Below are positions 52,502 to 63,773 of a stretch of DNA of 64,000 nucleotides, piece by piece. The notes below the pieces were generated by a model. That model was not told where the DNA came from. It ran no database searches and saw only the letters and a list, made by a program, of their open reading frames with translations. The translations under genes were made by a program, and so were the position numbers. Position 1 is the first letter of the stretch. Every line of letters begins with the position of its first letter. This stretch comes from Cytobacillus firmus (GTDB lineage Bacteria > Bacillota > Bacilli > Bacillales > Cytobacillaceae), in the NCBI RefSeq assembly GCF_023612095.1, contig NZ_CP086235.1, forward strand, positions 3,731,501 to 3,795,500, written 5' to 3'.

Positions 52502-53287
52502 CTAATGGGAAAGACCGCTGTTTTCAAGCTTTTTATAAATACTGAGAGCCTCTATTAAAAACTCCCTATCATACCCTGTCTTTTCATGAATCCGGGCCGC
52601 CCATTCTTCAATAGATTCTGCGGGAGCATCATGGTGCAGGCCTCCTGTGGTACTGAGGAAACTTTTCCAGTTATAAAATTCCCAGTGTGCGGTTTCGTCT
52701 TTATAGGAAATCCGCTGCTCCACCAAAGCTTTTGGATAAATCGTGTTTTGCGATCTTTCGGCTGCTTCCAGAAAGGATTTCAGTTCAACCGGATCCGTAT
52801 CATAACGTTGCCGCGATATTTTACCGTTAGGGCGGTGATAGGCAATTTCCAGCTGCCCGCTTTCAGATGAAACCTGGACATCTGCCGCAGGGAAAAACCC
52901 GCTTATCCTTTTGGTAGTAAAATCCCGGGCCTTTGAATCAATTAATATGGGCTGCAGCCATTGGTCGCCCAGATCACATAGAAAGCGGCGGCCTTCTTCA
53001 TCCACCGCCACCACTGCTGCATGGGCAGAAGGTGTTTTCAATTCGTGGCCAACCGGATATGCCTGAATTCCTGCCTCTTTAAATTCGTGCAGAAGCCATA
53101 TCGCGAGGTCAAAACAGTTTCCGGCAATGCCATATTGGGCACGGTGCTCCTGCATTAAAGAAACATCCCTCTGCTTTTTCGTTCCTGCTTTATCGTAGTA
53201 CCATGCTTTTGTCAGAGTTTCCATCGGAAAGCGATCAAAGTTTCTCCAGACTGACAATATCGAATGGGGAGCGTTCAACCTCATCAT
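52502..53287 (-). CDS. Arylamine N-acetyltransferase / transglutaminase-like cysteine enzyme
   Basis: A 261-residue protein with a NAT/papain-like Cys-His-Asp arrangement. The candidate Cys is in GIAGNCFDLAIWLL near residue 58, the His in SAHAAVVAV near 89 and the Asp in RFLCDLGDQWLQP near 106. The order and spacing fit the triad of arylamine N-acetyltransferases. The usual NAT motif RGGxCxE around the Cys is not conserved, so a transglutaminase-like activity or another acyl transfer is possible. Start is one of two overlapping ATGs after GAAAGG. The function remains open. Confidence 0.65.
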   Translation of the reverse strand: MMRLNAPHSILSVWRNFDRFPMETLTKAWYYDKAGTKKQRDVSLMQEHRAQYGIAGNCFDLAIWLLHEFKEAGIQAYPVGHELKTPSAHAAVVAVDEEGRRFLCDLGDQWLQPILIDSKARDFTTKRISGFFPAADVQVSSESGQLEIAYHRPNGKISRQRYDTDPVELKSFLEAAERSQNTIYPKALVEQRISYKDETAHWEFYNWKSFLSTTGGLHHDAPAESIEEWAARIHEKTGYDREFLIEALSIYKKLENSGLSH

Positions 53288-53405
53288 CCTTTCAAATACT
53301 TACCTTTTACTATTCTTTTTTCATTGTAAAATTCCTCTTCCTTTTGTTTAGAACGCAAATTATGATAGAGTATTTTCAGAAGAAAACATATAGAGGAGGC
53401 TTCAT

Positions 53406-54449
53406 ATGGCCAAATACAGAGGATACATAGGCACATACACTAAGGGTGAAAGTGAAGGGATTTATTCATTTGTACTGGATACAAAAGCAGGCAAAATTTC
53501 CGATGTCAGGACGGTAGCACAATTGGATAATCCCACCTATTTGACAATCAGCCGGGATAATCAATTTTTATACTCGGTAGCCAAGGAAGGCGAATCCGGC
53601 GGAGTGGCTGCGTATCGTCTTGACAGCAGCAGCGGTTCACTTGAGAAAATCAACAGCCAGGTTTCTGCCGGATCCCCTCCATGCCATGTCAGTGTGGATT
53701 CTTCCGTGCGCAATGTTTTCAGTGCAAACTACCATAAAGGGACAGTCGAGTCTTACTTAACAAATGAGGACGGCTCTTTAAATCCTGCTGTTTCGGTTAT
53801 GGAGCATAGCGGATCAGGCCCTGACAGCAGGCAGGAAAAACCGCATACTCACTATGCCGGGCTGACTCCTGACGAAAAATATTTAGCTGCAGTTGACCTG
53901 GGAACAGACCAGGTGATTTCGTATGAAGTGAATGAAGGAATTCTGAAGGAAAAAAGTATCCTTTCCGTAAAGCCGGGCAGCGGACCCAGACACCTAGTGT
54001 TCCATCCAAATGGCAAGTATGCCTATGTGATGACCGAGTTTAGCTCTGAAGTTCTTTTACTTCAGTATCATGAAGATGGAAGCTTCGTTCAAAAGCAGGC
54101 TATTTCCACGCTTCCGGAAGGTTTTAAGGAAAATAACCAGGGAAGCGCCATTCATATCTCAAGAGACGGCCGCTTTGTTTATTCGGGCAACCGAGGGCAT
54201 GACAGCATTGCTGTTTTCTCTGTCAATCAGGATAATGGGGAGCTTGCATTTGTGGAGCATACCTCTACAGAAGGAAACTGGCCGCGTGATTTTGTGCTCG
54301 ATCCATCTGAAAAATTCGTAATTGGCTCAAATCAGAATTCCAGCAATATTGTTTTGTTTTCGAGAGATGAAAACACAGGGAAGCTCACATTGCTTCAGTC
54401 TGATGTGAAAGTGCCGGATCCGGTTTGTGTGAAGTTTTTACATGTATAA
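53406..54449 (+). CDS. pgl: 6-phosphogluconolactonase, beta-propeller type
   Basis: Hydrolyses 6-phosphogluconolactone in the oxidative pentose phosphate pathway. The 347-residue protein is a seven-bladed propeller of the YbhE/YkgB type, unrelated to the NagB-like lactonase. Typical repeats are YIGTYTKGESEGIYSFVLDT, DNPTYLTISRDNQFLYSV, GSPPCHVSVD, EKPHTHYAGLTPDEKYLAAV and GSGPRHLVFHPNGKYAYVMT. The blade closing NWPRDFVLDPSEKFVIGSNQ is near the end. GAGGAGG precedes the ATG. Monocistronic and convergent with the chemoreceptor. Confidence 0.93.
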   Translation: MAKYRGYIGTYTKGESEGIYSFVLDTKAGKISDVRTVAQLDNPTYLTISRDNQFLYSVAKEGESGGVAAYRLDSSSGSLEKINSQVSAGSPPCHVSVDSSVRNVFSANYHKGTVESYLTNEDGSLNPAVSVMEHSGSGPDSRQEKPHTHYAGLTPDEKYLAAVDLGTDQVISYEVNEGILKEKSILSVKPGSGPRHLVFHPNGKYAYVMTEFSSEVLLLQYHEDGSFVQKQAISTLPEGFKENNQGSAIHISRDGRFVYSGNRGHDSIAVFSVNQDNGELAFVEHTSTEGNWPRDFVLDPSEKFVIGSNQNSSNIVLFSRDENTGKLTLLQSDVKVPDPVCVKFLHV

Positions 54450-54457
54450 GACAATGA

Positions 54458-54490
54458 AAAGAAAGAGCCCGCAAAGGCTCTTTCTTTATA
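54458..54490. terminator. Bidirectional terminator between pgl and the chemoreceptor gene
   Basis: Perfect 12-bp stem AAAGAAAGAGCC / GGCTCTTTCTTT with a 6-base loop. Confidence 0.85.
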
Positions 54491-56276
54491 TTTTAAACTT
54501 CATAGCCTTTTCATGGAGCTCCTGTGCCATGTCTGCAAGGACACCTGTTGCGGATGAAACTTCCTGAATGGCAGCGCTCTGCTCTTCTGTTGCACCCGCA
54601 ACCTCCTGAGTATGCAGCGCAGCCTGAATTGCATATTCATCAACCGTATTAAACGAATCTGACAGCTGGCTTGTGCTAACCTGTATCTTTTTCATTTTTC
54701 CGGACACAAGCTCCATTTGTGCATACGTTTCTTTTACAGCAGCTGATATCCCATCGAAGGAATTCCAAGCCTCACCAAAAAGTGTGATTCCCTCTTTTAC
54801 TGTTCCTTCCCCTTTTGAAATGGATTCAACCGCAATTTTGGTTCGATCCTGAATGTCGAGAATAAGTGAAGAAATTTGTTTTGCAGAAGCACTTGATTGC
54901 TCAGCAAGTTTTCGGACTTCATCTGCAACTACTGCAAACCCTTTGCCGTGCTCTCCGGCTCTGGCAGCCTCGATTGCAGCATTCAATGCAAGCAAATTGG
55001 TCTGATCAGCAATCTGACTGATAATCGATAGAATCTTCTCGATCTCTGCAGACTTTTCATCCAGCATATGAATAATTCTGCCAGTCTCATCTGTGTTTTG
55101 GCTGATAATTTCCATCTGCTTAATTGCACGATTAACGATTAGCATACCATCTTCTGACCTGGCAGCTGTATATTCAGAGGACTGTGCGACTTTTCCAGAC
55201 AAAGAAGAAATCTCCCGGATATCTTCTTTAATTTGATTCAAATGTTCGCGGGACTCGGCAACCTTTCCAGCTTGGCCTTCCGTCCCTTCAGATACTTCCT
55301 GAATGGATCCTGCAATTTGGTCTGTTGCCTTTGCGACTTCGTCCGCATTTGCATTCAGCTGTTCTGCAGAGGCTGCCACCTGCTGAGAGGTATCTATCAC
55401 GTTGGTTATCAGCTCTTTTAAATGATCCATCATTTCGTTATAGCTTGATACTAGCCTGCCGAGTTCGTCCTGCTGCGCTGAATACAGTTTATCGACTGAA
55501 AGATCACCTTTTGCCAGTCTATACATGCCTGACTGAAGTGCTCCAAGCCGTTTTATGAAATTTTTCATAAAGATATAAACAATCAGCAGTCCGGCCAGCA
55601 CAGATAATCCGGCAATGATTAAGGACTTATTCAGAATATCTCCTCTTATTAGCAGAGCAAGCTTGTGCATATCAAAATCAAGCCCTGCCACTCCCGCAAT
55701 ATTCCCATTTTCATTTTTAAAAGCTTTCGCTAATGTAATAGTAGATTTCCCTGTGCCAGTGTCAATATAAGGATCAGTCCAGATTGCCTTTCCATCTGCC
55801 TCCTTCGCACTTAAATACCAGTCACGCTGCCTGGGATCAAAATCCCTCAGGTCTACTTCTGCCGGCGGGATATTTGAAAGGTAAAACTCTCCCTTACCCT
55901 CTGTTGCAAAATATAGATTTAAGGTGTTTCCGTAATCACCTGCTTTACTGCTCAGGTAGGTTTCATAGAATTGTGTTTTCAATGGATCATTGGCTGCCGG
56001 CATATTTGTAATCTCTTTTGCCATTTTATCCGGAAATGAGTATGTATTTGACTTCATTTCTTCCGAAACAGTTAATTCTGTTAAGAATTGTTCATAATCT
56101 GCAAAAATTTCCTTGAAATCCGGATTGATTTCCTCCAATGAGCTCTTGGGGATGATTGCATATTCAAGCACTTTAGTCTGCTGATACGATAAAAACCCGA
56201 TTAGCATTAACGGAACAAGTAAAAGCAGGATCATAATCAGGCTCATCTTAAACCTTAAAGATTGATAGAATTTCAT
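54486..56276 (-). CDS. Methyl-accepting chemotaxis protein with dCache sensor
   Basis: A 596-residue membrane chemoreceptor. Helix 1 (about 11-32) is followed by an extracellular dCache_1-type sensor to about residue 225. The segment [20 protein letters not shown], then [20 protein letters not shown], is the classic membrane-distal ligand pocket for amino acids. Helix 2 (about 230-250), HAMP and the signalling domain follow. The hairpin tip is [20 protein letters not shown], then [20 protein letters not shown]. The ligand is unknown. ATG 56276 is chosen since TGGAGG lies seven bases upstream. Monocistronic. Confidence 0.93.
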   Translation of the reverse strand: MKFYQSLRFKMSLIMILLLLVPLMLIGFLSYQQTKVLEYAIIPKSSLEEINPDFKEIFADYEQFLTELTVSEEMKSNTYSFPDKMAKEITNMPAANDPLKTQFYETYLSSKAGDYGNTLNLYFATEGKGEFYLSNIPPAEVDLRDFDPRQRDWYLSAKEADGKAIWTDPYIDTGTGKSTITLAKAFKNENGNIAGVAGLDFDMHKLALLIRGDILNKSLIIAGLSVLAGLLIVYIFMKNFIKRLGALQSGMYRLAKGDLSVDKLYSAQQDELGRLVSSYNEMMDHLKELITNVIDTSQQVAASAEQLNANADEVAKATDQIAGSIQEVSEGTEGQAGKVAESREHLNQIKEDIREISSLSGKVAQSSEYTAARSEDGMLIVNRAIKQMEIISQNTDETGRIIHMLDEKSAEIEKILSIISQIADQTNLLALNAAIEAARAGEHGKGFAVVADEVRKLAEQSSASAKQISSLILDIQDRTKIAVESISKGEGTVKEGITLFGEAWNSFDGISAAVKETYAQMELVSGKMKKIQVSTSQLSDSFNTVDEYAIQAALHTQEVAGATEEQSAAIQEVSSATGVLADMAQELHEKAMKFKI

Positions 56277-56381
56277 AATAGCCTCCAAAGTCGAAACATG
56301 TAGAATTTAAGGCTATTCTACCACTACTAATGATTCACAACAACAAATTTTTAGAATGTTCTCAAAACTATTTTCCTATAA

Positions 56382-56410
56382 TAAAAAACACCTCTGTTCC
56401 GAGGTGTTTA
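56382..56410 (-). terminator. Intrinsic terminator of the MDR oxidoreductase gene
   Basis: Perfect 9-bp stem AAACACCTC / GAGGTGTTT with a 5-base loop, then TTTATT on the minus strand. Confidence 0.8.
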
Positions 56411-56413
56411 ATT

Positions 56414-57406
56414 TTATCTAATCGTAAAGGCAATTTTCCCCCATTGCTCTGCGTTTGCGATTTTTTCAAAAGCCTGTTCATATTGTTCCAGGTGAAATGC
56501 CTGATCCAAAACCGGCCTGATTTGATGTTTTTCTATAAACTGGAGCATTTCATGGTATTCCTCTGCACTTCCCATTGTTGAGCCAAGCAGGTTTTGCTGA
56601 GCGTAAAAGAGACTGCGGAGATTGAGTTCCAGCACATCACCTGTAGATGAGCCAAATGTTACGATGGTACCGCCGTTGCGAAGGATTTCCAGAGATTTAT
56701 TAAATGTAGCAGGACCAACCGATTCAATGACAAGATCCACCTTTGCTCCGCCAAGAGCTTCCGTCCAATCTTCGCTGCTGTTCAAGGCTTTATCTGCACC
56801 AAGTTCGAGAGCCTTCCGGCATTTCTCCTCTGAACGTGAAGCCACATAGACGGTAGCCCCTGCCGCTTTTGCGAATTGCATTAAAAAGGTTGCCACTCCC
56901 CCTCCAATTCCGGGGATAAAAACCTTCATGCCTGCCTGAAGCTTTCCTCTAGTGAATAATGCTCTGTAGGCGGTTAGTGCTGCAAGAGAAAGGACGCCCG
57001 CTTCCTCCCAGGTTAAATATCCTGGCTTGGGTGCTGTGTTTTCAGCCGGAATTATGATGTATTCCGCAAATGTGCCATGAAACGGCAAGCCGACGATTTC
57101 AAAGCCGGCCGGCGGTGCCTCGCTTTTTTCCTTCCAGCCGAGTCCGGGATTAATGATGACTTCATCGCCTGGCTTCATGTCTGCAACGCCAGCTCCGACT
57201 GCGTCAATAATTCCCGCCCCGTCTGAACCGATGACAAGCGCAGGATCTTCCGGCTTGTGGCGGTTCGGGACAAATAAATCCCGATGGTTCAGCCCTGCGG
57301 TTTTTACTTTCACCCTGACTTCTCCGGCCCCCGGCTCAGGCTTTTCAATTTCACCATAAGATAACCCGGCGAGACCAGCTTTTCCTACATGAATGACCGC
57401 TTTCAT
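56414..57406 (-). CDS. Medium-chain (zinc-type) alcohol dehydrogenase/quinone oxidoreductase
   Basis: A 330-residue MDR oxidoreductase. The GroES-like N-terminal domain has AGLNHRDLFVPN (where Cys-type zinc ligands are absent) and GSDGAGIIDAVGAGV. The Rossmann domain has VFIPGIGGGVATFLMQFAKA as its NADP loop, followed by VYVASRSEEKCRKALELGAD. Missing catalytic zinc ligands put it in the quinone-oxidoreductase/YogA-like branch. The substrate is unknown. ATG 57406 with AGGTGGAGG upstream is preferred; an in-frame GTG overlaps that site. Monocistronic. Confidence 0.87.
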   Translation of the reverse strand: MKAVIHVGKAGLAGLSYGEIEKPEPGAGEVRVKVKTAGLNHRDLFVPNRHKPEDPALVIGSDGAGIIDAVGAGVADMKPGDEVIINPGLGWKEKSEAPPAGFEIVGLPFHGTFAEYIIIPAENTAPKPGYLTWEEAGVLSLAALTAYRALFTRGKLQAGMKVFIPGIGGGVATFLMQFAKAAGATVYVASRSEEKCRKALELGADKALNSSEDWTEALGGAKVDLVIESVGPATFNKSLEILRNGGTIVTFGSSTGDVLELNLRSLFYAQQNLLGSTMGSAEEYHEMLQFIEKHQIRPVLDQAFHLEQYEQAFEKIANAEQWGKIAFTIR

Positions 57407-57484
57407 TTCCTCCACCTGCTTTTCTTTAAAAATTTTGTCTATTCCATCATATCTTGAAAAGGTTTGGAGAAAAAAGTGATTTGC

Positions 57485-58732
57485 CTAGTTCAGCCTCAGT
57501 TTCACAAACTTTCTTTTTCCTGCCTGAAGAACTAATCCGTCTGTAATTTTCACGCGCAGCTTTACATCGCTTACTTTTTCTCCGTTTAAGCGGATGCCGC
57601 CTCCTGCAATCATTTTTCTGGCTTCTGTTTTGGATGAAAGCAGGCCAAGACCGGCAATCAGATCCGTAATGAGCATTTCACCCTCCCCCATCCATTCGGT
57701 CTCCGGGATCTCATCGGGCATGGCTCCTTTTTGGAAAATGGTTTGGAAATACTGTTCAGCTTTTTCGGCTTCGGCTGCACCATGGTACATGCGGACAATT
57801 GTTCTTCCCAAGAGCATTTTGGCGTCACGCGGATGAAGAGTTCCGTTTTCCAGTTCTTCTGCGATTTTCTGTTTTTCGGTCACCGGCAAATCTGTTGAGA
57901 GATTGAAGTATTTTACAATCAACTCATCCGGTATGGACATTGTTTTGCCGTACATATTATTCGAATCTTCATCCACACCGATGTAATTGTTTTTCGATTT
58001 GGACATTTTCTCTTTGCCATCCAGACCCTCAAGGAGCGGCATCAGAATGACGACCTGCTTTTCCTTTTGGAAATGCTCTTGAAGATGGCGTCCCATCAGA
58101 ACATTAAAATGCTGGTCATTGCCGCCAAGCTCAATATCGCTTTCAAGAGCAACCGAGTCATAGCCCTGCATCAGCGGGTAGAAAAACTCATGAAGCGAAA
58201 TCGGCTTACCTGTGGCCAGGCGCTCTGAAAAGTCATTTCGTTCGAGCAAGCGGGCAACCGTTATGCTTGCAGACAGCCGGATCACGTCTTCAAGCTGGAG
58301 GTCAGAGAGCCATGCTGAGTTGTAGTGAAGATCGACTTTATCCATGTCCAGCACTTTGCTGAATTGCTCGAAGTAGGTTTTGGCATTATGCTTCACTTCC
58401 TCATCTGTGAGCTGATTTCGGGCTGCCGATTTCCCTGTCGGGTCGCCAATTTTCCCGGTAAAATCACCAATAATCAGCTGGATGACGTGTCCGTTGTCCT
58501 GGAACTGCTTTAATTTATTCAGCACGACCGTATGGCCGAGATGGACATCCGGAGCAGAAGGATCAAGCCCAAGCTTAATTTTTAAAGGCTCGTTAAAAAA
58601 AATGGATTTGGCTATTTTATTCTTTAGCTCTGCTTCAGGCAGAATCTCCTGGACACCATTGCGGTAAACCTCCAGCTGCCTCTCTGCTTCAAGCTTTTGT
58701 TGTGCTGTTAATTTTTCGAAAAAATTGTCCAT
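57485..58732 (-). CDS. tyrZ: Tyrosyl-tRNA synthetase (TyrZ type)
   Basis: Charges tRNA-Tyr. The 415-residue class I synthetase has HLGH at residues 64-67 (HIGH motif), [13 protein letters not shown], the tyrosine/tRNA pocket around [12 protein letters not shown], and KMSKSKNN (KMSKS loop) near 230. An S4-like RNA-binding domain ends the chain ([20 protein letters not shown]). HLGH and [13 protein letters not shown] mark the TyrZ branch as opposed to the TyrS branch. ATG 58732 follows AAAGGATGG. Expression is controlled by the T-box leader immediately upstream. Confidence 0.95.
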   Translation of the reverse strand: MDNFFEKLTAQQKLEAERQLEVYRNGVQEILPEAELKNKIAKSIFFNEPLKIKLGLDPSAPDVHLGHTVVLNKLKQFQDNGHVIQLIIGDFTGKIGDPTGKSAARNQLTDEEVKHNAKTYFEQFSKVLDMDKVDLHYNSAWLSDLQLEDVIRLSASITVARLLERNDFSERLATGKPISLHEFFYPLMQGYDSVALESDIELGGNDQHFNVLMGRHLQEHFQKEKQVVILMPLLEGLDGKEKMSKSKNNYIGVDEDSNNMYGKTMSIPDELIVKYFNLSTDLPVTEKQKIAEELENGTLHPRDAKMLLGRTIVRMYHGAAEAEKAEQYFQTIFQKGAMPDEIPETEWMGEGEMLITDLIAGLGLLSSKTEARKMIAGGGIRLNGEKVSDVKLRVKITDGLVLQAGKRKFVKLRLN

Positions 58733-58759
58733 GATTTCCATCCTTTCTGTTTTTGGAAT

Positions 58760-58998
58760 ACAAAAAACCACGCCCCTAAAGAAAGGGACGTGGTTAACGC
58801 GGTACCACCCTTATTGAAGATTGCTCTTCCGCTCAGCGGATTAACGGTCCGGGCCGTTCCCTGCTACTTCTGTTCACAGAGAAAGTTCAAGAAGGTAATT
58901 CACTGTTATCTATGTGCTGATTTTCACCGGGCATCAGCTCTCTAAAACAGGGAGAGAACAGCTACTGATTTCTGTCATTACTTTAAAATTTGAAATTT
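58760..58998 (-). promoter_or_regulatory. T-box riboswitch (tyrosine) of tyrZ
   Basis: The conserved T-box sequence GGGTGGTACCGCG is at 58798-58810 (minus strand). It is followed by the terminator stem ACCACGTCCC / GGGGCGTGGT and TTTTTTG at 58762-58795. Upstream the leader shows Stem I elements, including GTGAATTACC, whose TAC is a good Tyr specifier codon. Uncharged tRNA-Tyr would stabilise the antiterminator and let transcription continue. Confidence 0.93.
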
Positions 58999-59003
58999 TT
59001 ATT

Positions 59004-59032
59004 ATTTTAGCGGAATGCTTTGGAATATTCAA
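59004..59032 (-). promoter_or_regulatory. Sigma-A promoter of the tyrZ T-box leader
   Basis: On the minus strand TTGAAT, a 17-base spacer, then TAAAAT. The start would be near 58998, matching the 5' end of the leader. Confidence 0.75.
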
Positions 59033-59056
59033 GTGTTTTTTTAAAATCTAAGAAGT

Positions 59057-59089
59057 AAATAAACCAGGAACATACAATGCCCCTGGTTC
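59057..59089 (-). terminator. Intrinsic terminator of map
   Basis: Stem AACCAGG / CCTGGTT with a ~13-base loop, then TATTTACTT on the minus strand. The U-run is imperfect. Confidence 0.6.
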
Positions 59090-59093
59090 ATGA

Positions 59094-60456
<1,363 letters not shown>

Positions 60457-60460
<4 letters not shown>

Positions 60461-61035
60461 TGGTTTCTTCCTTGAATTTCTTCTATCCCAGGCCATAATA
60501 ATTTCCAGTTCTTTTTTTCAATTCGTTCCAGGTAAACTCCAAACAACTTGCTATCTTCAGCAAACACAGGTGTGGGCTTTATTTTAAGAGCAAGCAAGTC
60601 CTCGATCCCCCATGGAGCAGTTAATATAATATTGTTTTTGTCATCAAGCTTTAATCCAAGGGCAGTAGCCGTTTCAGGAAATTTTGAGATCGCATCCACT
60701 GATGATGTATATGGGGAAAGGTCATTAATGAGATGCATTCTTGCCTCATTTTTAACTGACCAGGGCACTTTGGGCAGGAGGGATTTAAGCTTAGACTCCA
60801 GTTCCTTTTCCGTTTCTTCGCTAAGGTCACTCTTATTAAAATAAACGACATCCACATCCGGCAAGTGAGTTCTATTACTGAATCCATGAAGAGTATCCCA
60901 GACTTTTGCCCTCACAAAGCCGGCACATACCCACCAGTCAGGGAGGTCTAATGACTTTGCGGCTGTTAGGATGTTCCTCATCCATTTGTCCTGCTCTACC
61001 AGCTTCACTATATCTTCTTCAGTCTTGATCAGCAT
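60457..61035 (-). CDS. Nucleotidyltransferase-family protein (DUF925-type)
   Basis: A 192-residue protein with the start MLIKTEEDIVKLVEQDKWMR, followed by LDLPDWWVCAGFVRAKVWD and the acidic motif LPDVDVVYFNKSD. These fit the nucleotidyltransferase-like DUF925 family, where the paired Asp residues could hold metal. PWGIEDLLALKIKPTP is the usual C-terminal segment. Activity has not been established for the family as far as I know. ATG 61035 has GAGAGGG seven bases upstream and overlaps the Nudix stop by 17 bases. It also overlaps the next gene by four bases. Confidence 0.82.
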
Positions 61036-61657
61036 GTTCCCTCTCCATCTCCCGAATTGAATGCAGTACGCGCCTGTAGTAGTAATCCTCATGCGGAACA
61101 AAGTCCTCTTTGCGCACTGCAATGGCAGAGGTGATTCTTTCATCTCTTTCAACCTGAAACCCTTCTGCCTTAATATGTTCTCTTGCCTCAAACCAAAGCT
61201 CATAGAAGTCCTCCAGAGCAATCCGGTAGATTCCTGTTACTTCTTCCGGCTGCGGGTTGAACTCCTCCAGTGTATGGACGCTGTCATAAAGAAATACATG
61301 CGCCAGTTCTTTGTCGATAAAATTTTCTTTCTCTGCCATATATTCAATGACACCCAGTGGCACCAAATCCGCAAAATCAACATGAATCCCCAGTTCTTCC
61401 TCCACTTCCCTCATGCCGTCCCTGACAGATTCATGGCTCATGAGGTGGCCTGCAGCCGTTATGTCCAGAAGACCGGGGTAATCCTTTTTGTCATTGCTGC
61501 GGTATTGAAAATAAATATATTCCTGATCATGTTCCCTGCTGACAAACCAGCAATGGAAAGTTTCATGCCAGTGGCCTTTTTGATGGACCTCTTCACGGGA
61601 AGCTGAACCGATTTGTTTTCGGTTATCGTCAAATATATTAAGAATTTCTGTGTCCAA
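61019..61657 (-). CDS. Nudix hydrolase (IPP-isomerase-like)
   Basis: A 212-residue Nudix protein. The Nudix box is GHLMSHESVRDGMREVEEEL followed by GI, fitting Gx5Ex7REUxEExGU. The flanking HWHETFHCWFVSR and HVFLYDSVHTLEEFNPQPEE segments match the isopentenyl-diphosphate isomerase-like Nudix branch (YfcD-type). Substrate is unknown, and the isomerase Cys/Glu pair cannot be assigned. Start is TTG 61657, with GAGGAGG eight bases upstream; that site lies within the broken GNAT frame. First intact gene of the small cluster. Confidence 0.9.
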   Translation of the reverse strand: MDTEILNIFDDNRKQIGSASREEVHQKGHWHETFHCWFVSREHDQEYIYFQYRSNDKKDYPGLLDITAAGHLMSHESVRDGMREVEEELGIHVDFADLVPLGVIEYMAEKENFIDKELAHVFLYDSVHTLEEFNPQPEEVTGIYRIALEDFYELWFEAREHIKAEGFQVERDERITSAIAVRKEDFVPHEDYYYRRVLHSIREMEREHADQD

Positions 61658-61826
61658 TTACTTGGCCTCCTCTTTTAGATAAACTAAATTGTAGGGATAC
61701 CCAGCTTCCGGTTCTCCTGTAAAGCTGCAGATGTTTTTCTGGGCTCGGCGGATTTGGCCATCCGTCAAAAAAACCGTCAAGCATATCTGGTGATATTCCT
61801 TCTATATTTACTTTATATTCGATCAT
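61638..61826 (-). pseudogene. Remnant of a GNAT acetyltransferase gene (N-terminal part only)
   Basis: The first ~33 codons (MIEYKVNIEGISPDMLDGFF, then DGWPNPPSPEKHLQL) match the N-terminus of a common Bacillus GNAT family of about 135 residues. The acetyl-CoA-binding half is missing: the frame runs into YRRTGSWVSL and unrelated sequence, stopping after 62 codons and overlapping the Nudix ribosome site. This looks like an internal deletion that fused the start of the gene to the Nudix leader. It might still be translated and help drive the Nudix gene. Confidence 0.55.
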
Positions 61827-62003
61827 TTTGTCAGCTCCATTATTATCAGAAAAAAGCAGTTAAAAATCCTGCTAACAAGATATTTTCGACAATTATTTAT
61901 AAAATGCCTGCGATTTTTTTGAAAAATTCAAACAGGCCATTTTTCATTTACTCTTTAATCCATTAAAATGATGATAATAGACTTGGTTAAAGGGGCATAA
62001 GGG

Positions 62004-63773
62004 ATGCTTGAACTGCTGATTACAATGCTCGAGCGGCTTGGAATCATTGTCACCATTGCGCTGATTCTGACAAGATTCCGCTTTTTCAGAGAGATGATTT
62101 ATGGTGAAAGATTAAAACGGCAGCACGAGTATAAAGCCATTCTTTTTTTCGGTTTTTTTGGCATCATTGGAACCTATTCCGGATTGGCCTTTAATACAGA
62201 CACACTGCAGTTTAACCGCTGGGCATCCGAGCTTGCTTCTGATGAAGCCATTGCCAATTCCAGGGTGATCGGGGTCGTGCTCGCAGGATTGCTTGGCGGC
62301 CCTAAAGTAGGAATTGGCGCAGGAATTATCGCTGGACTCCACCGGTTTACGCTTGGAGGCTTTACCGGGATTGCCTGCGGGCTGGCGTCCATAGTGGCTG
62401 GGCTGCTTGCCGGCTTTTTCCGCCGAAAGAACGAGCATGTGAAGCTATCATCAGCTTTCTTCATTGGTGCTGCGGCTGAAGCCGTGCAAATGCTGATTAT
62501 CCTTGGAATATCACGGCCCATTGAAAAGGCGGTGGCGCTTGTCGAAATGATTGGGATTCCTATGATTTTAGCCAATGGGCTTGGCAGTGCCTTATTCCTG
62601 CTGATCATAAAAAATGTCATTAACGAAGAAGAAAAAGCAGGTGCTTTTCATGCACAGAAAACGCTGCGGATTGCAGACCAGACCCTTGCCCACCTTCGGG
62701 AAGGCATCAATCATAAGTCCGCTCTGGCAGTCTGCCTGATTTTACATAAGGAACTTCAAATGAAAGCAGTTGCCATCACCAATCACACTGAAATTCTTGC
62801 CCATGTCGGCCTTGGAAATGACCACCATCGTTCCGGAAGCCCGATTCAGACCCAGATCACACGGGATGTCATTCAACACGGTGAAATTGCTGTTGCCAAT
62901 GACCAGTCCATTCATTGCCGGGAGGAAAACTGCCCACTTGGTGCAGCCATTGTCGCTCCTTTAAAGCTGCGCGGCGAAACAATCGGAACGCTGAAGTTTT
63001 ACTTCACTTCGGAAAAAGAAATGACAAATCTCGTGATGGAGCTGATTTCGGGACTCAGTGTACTCCTCAGCAATCAGATTGAAATCGCTGAAGCTGATAA
63101 AGCCTTCCAGCTGGCAAAGGAAGCTGAAATTAAAGCGCTGCAGGCGCAAATATCACCGCACTTTTTATTTAATTCATTAAATACGATTATCTCCCTTGTG
63201 CGGATTGAACCTGCCCAGGCACGGAAATTGCTTGTTTCACTCTCCCATTTTCTGCGCCAGAACCTGACGGCCACAACTGTCAGCTTTACAACTCTTGAAC
63301 AGGAACTCAGACATGTAAAGGCCTATCTGTCAATTGAAGAAACCCGGTTTGTGGATCGGCTCGAAGTCATATACGACATTGAAGAAGATGCCCTATTGGA
63401 GAGAATCCCGCCGCTCACTCTGCAGCCGATTGTGGAAAACGCGGTAAAGCATGGGATTAAGAACAAGGAACAAGACTGTATCATTATGATCAAAATTCAG
63501 AAACAGGACGGAATGACGATAGTAAAGGTGAAGGATAATGGACAGGGAATGAGCCGGGAAAGAGCCGAACAGCTTGGCAAGGAAACCCTGCAGTCAGAAT
63601 CGGGATCAGGACTTGCATTGTACAATGTAAACCGCCGGCTGACCATGATGTTTGGTGAGGAAGCTTCGCTGCAAATTGCAAGCACGCCGGGCATAGGCAC
63701 TGACATCCAATTCGCCATTCCGAAAACGGAGGAAAAAGCTGATGGAAAAAACGATCCGAGCCTTAATCGCTGA
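62004..63773 (+). CDS. lytS: LytS-family sensor histidine kinase
   Basis: A 589-residue kinase. The N-terminus is a 5TMR_LYT sensor with about five or six helices. Inside it NSRVIGVVLAGLLGGPKVGI, then GAGIIAGLHRFTLGG, is the family hallmark. A GAF domain (about 225-360) follows. The His_kinase domain has LQAQISPHFLFNSLNTIISL (phospho-His near 385), and the HATPase domain ends with SGLALYNVNRRL. It overlaps the response-regulator gene by 32 bases. LytST pairs respond to membrane potential or pyruvate and control lrgAB-type or pyruvate-transport genes. ATG 62004 follows AAAGGGGC. Confidence 0.94.
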   Translation: MLELLITMLERLGIIVTIALILTRFRFFREMIYGERLKRQHEYKAILFFGFFGIIGTYSGLAFNTDTLQFNRWASELASDEAIANSRVIGVVLAGLLGGPKVGIGAGIIAGLHRFTLGGFTGIACGLASIVAGLLAGFFRRKNEHVKLSSAFFIGAAAEAVQMLIILGISRPIEKAVALVEMIGIPMILANGLGSALFLLIIKNVINEEEKAGAFHAQKTLRIADQTLAHLREGINHKSALAVCLILHKELQMKAVAITNHTEILAHVGLGNDHHRSGSPIQTQITRDVIQHGEIAVANDQSIHCREENCPLGAAIVAPLKLRGETIGTLKFYFTSEKEMTNLVMELISGLSVLLSNQIEIAEADKAFQLAKEAEIKALQAQISPHFLFNSLNTIISLVRIEPAQARKLLVSLSHFLRQNLTATTVSFTTLEQELRHVKAYLSIEETRFVDRLEVIYDIEEDALLERIPPLTLQPIVENAVKHGIKNKEQDCIIMIKIQKQDGMTIVKVKDNGQGMSRERAEQLGKETLQSESGSGLALYNVNRRLTMMFGEEASLQIASTPGIGTDIQFAIPKTEEKADGKNDPSLNR

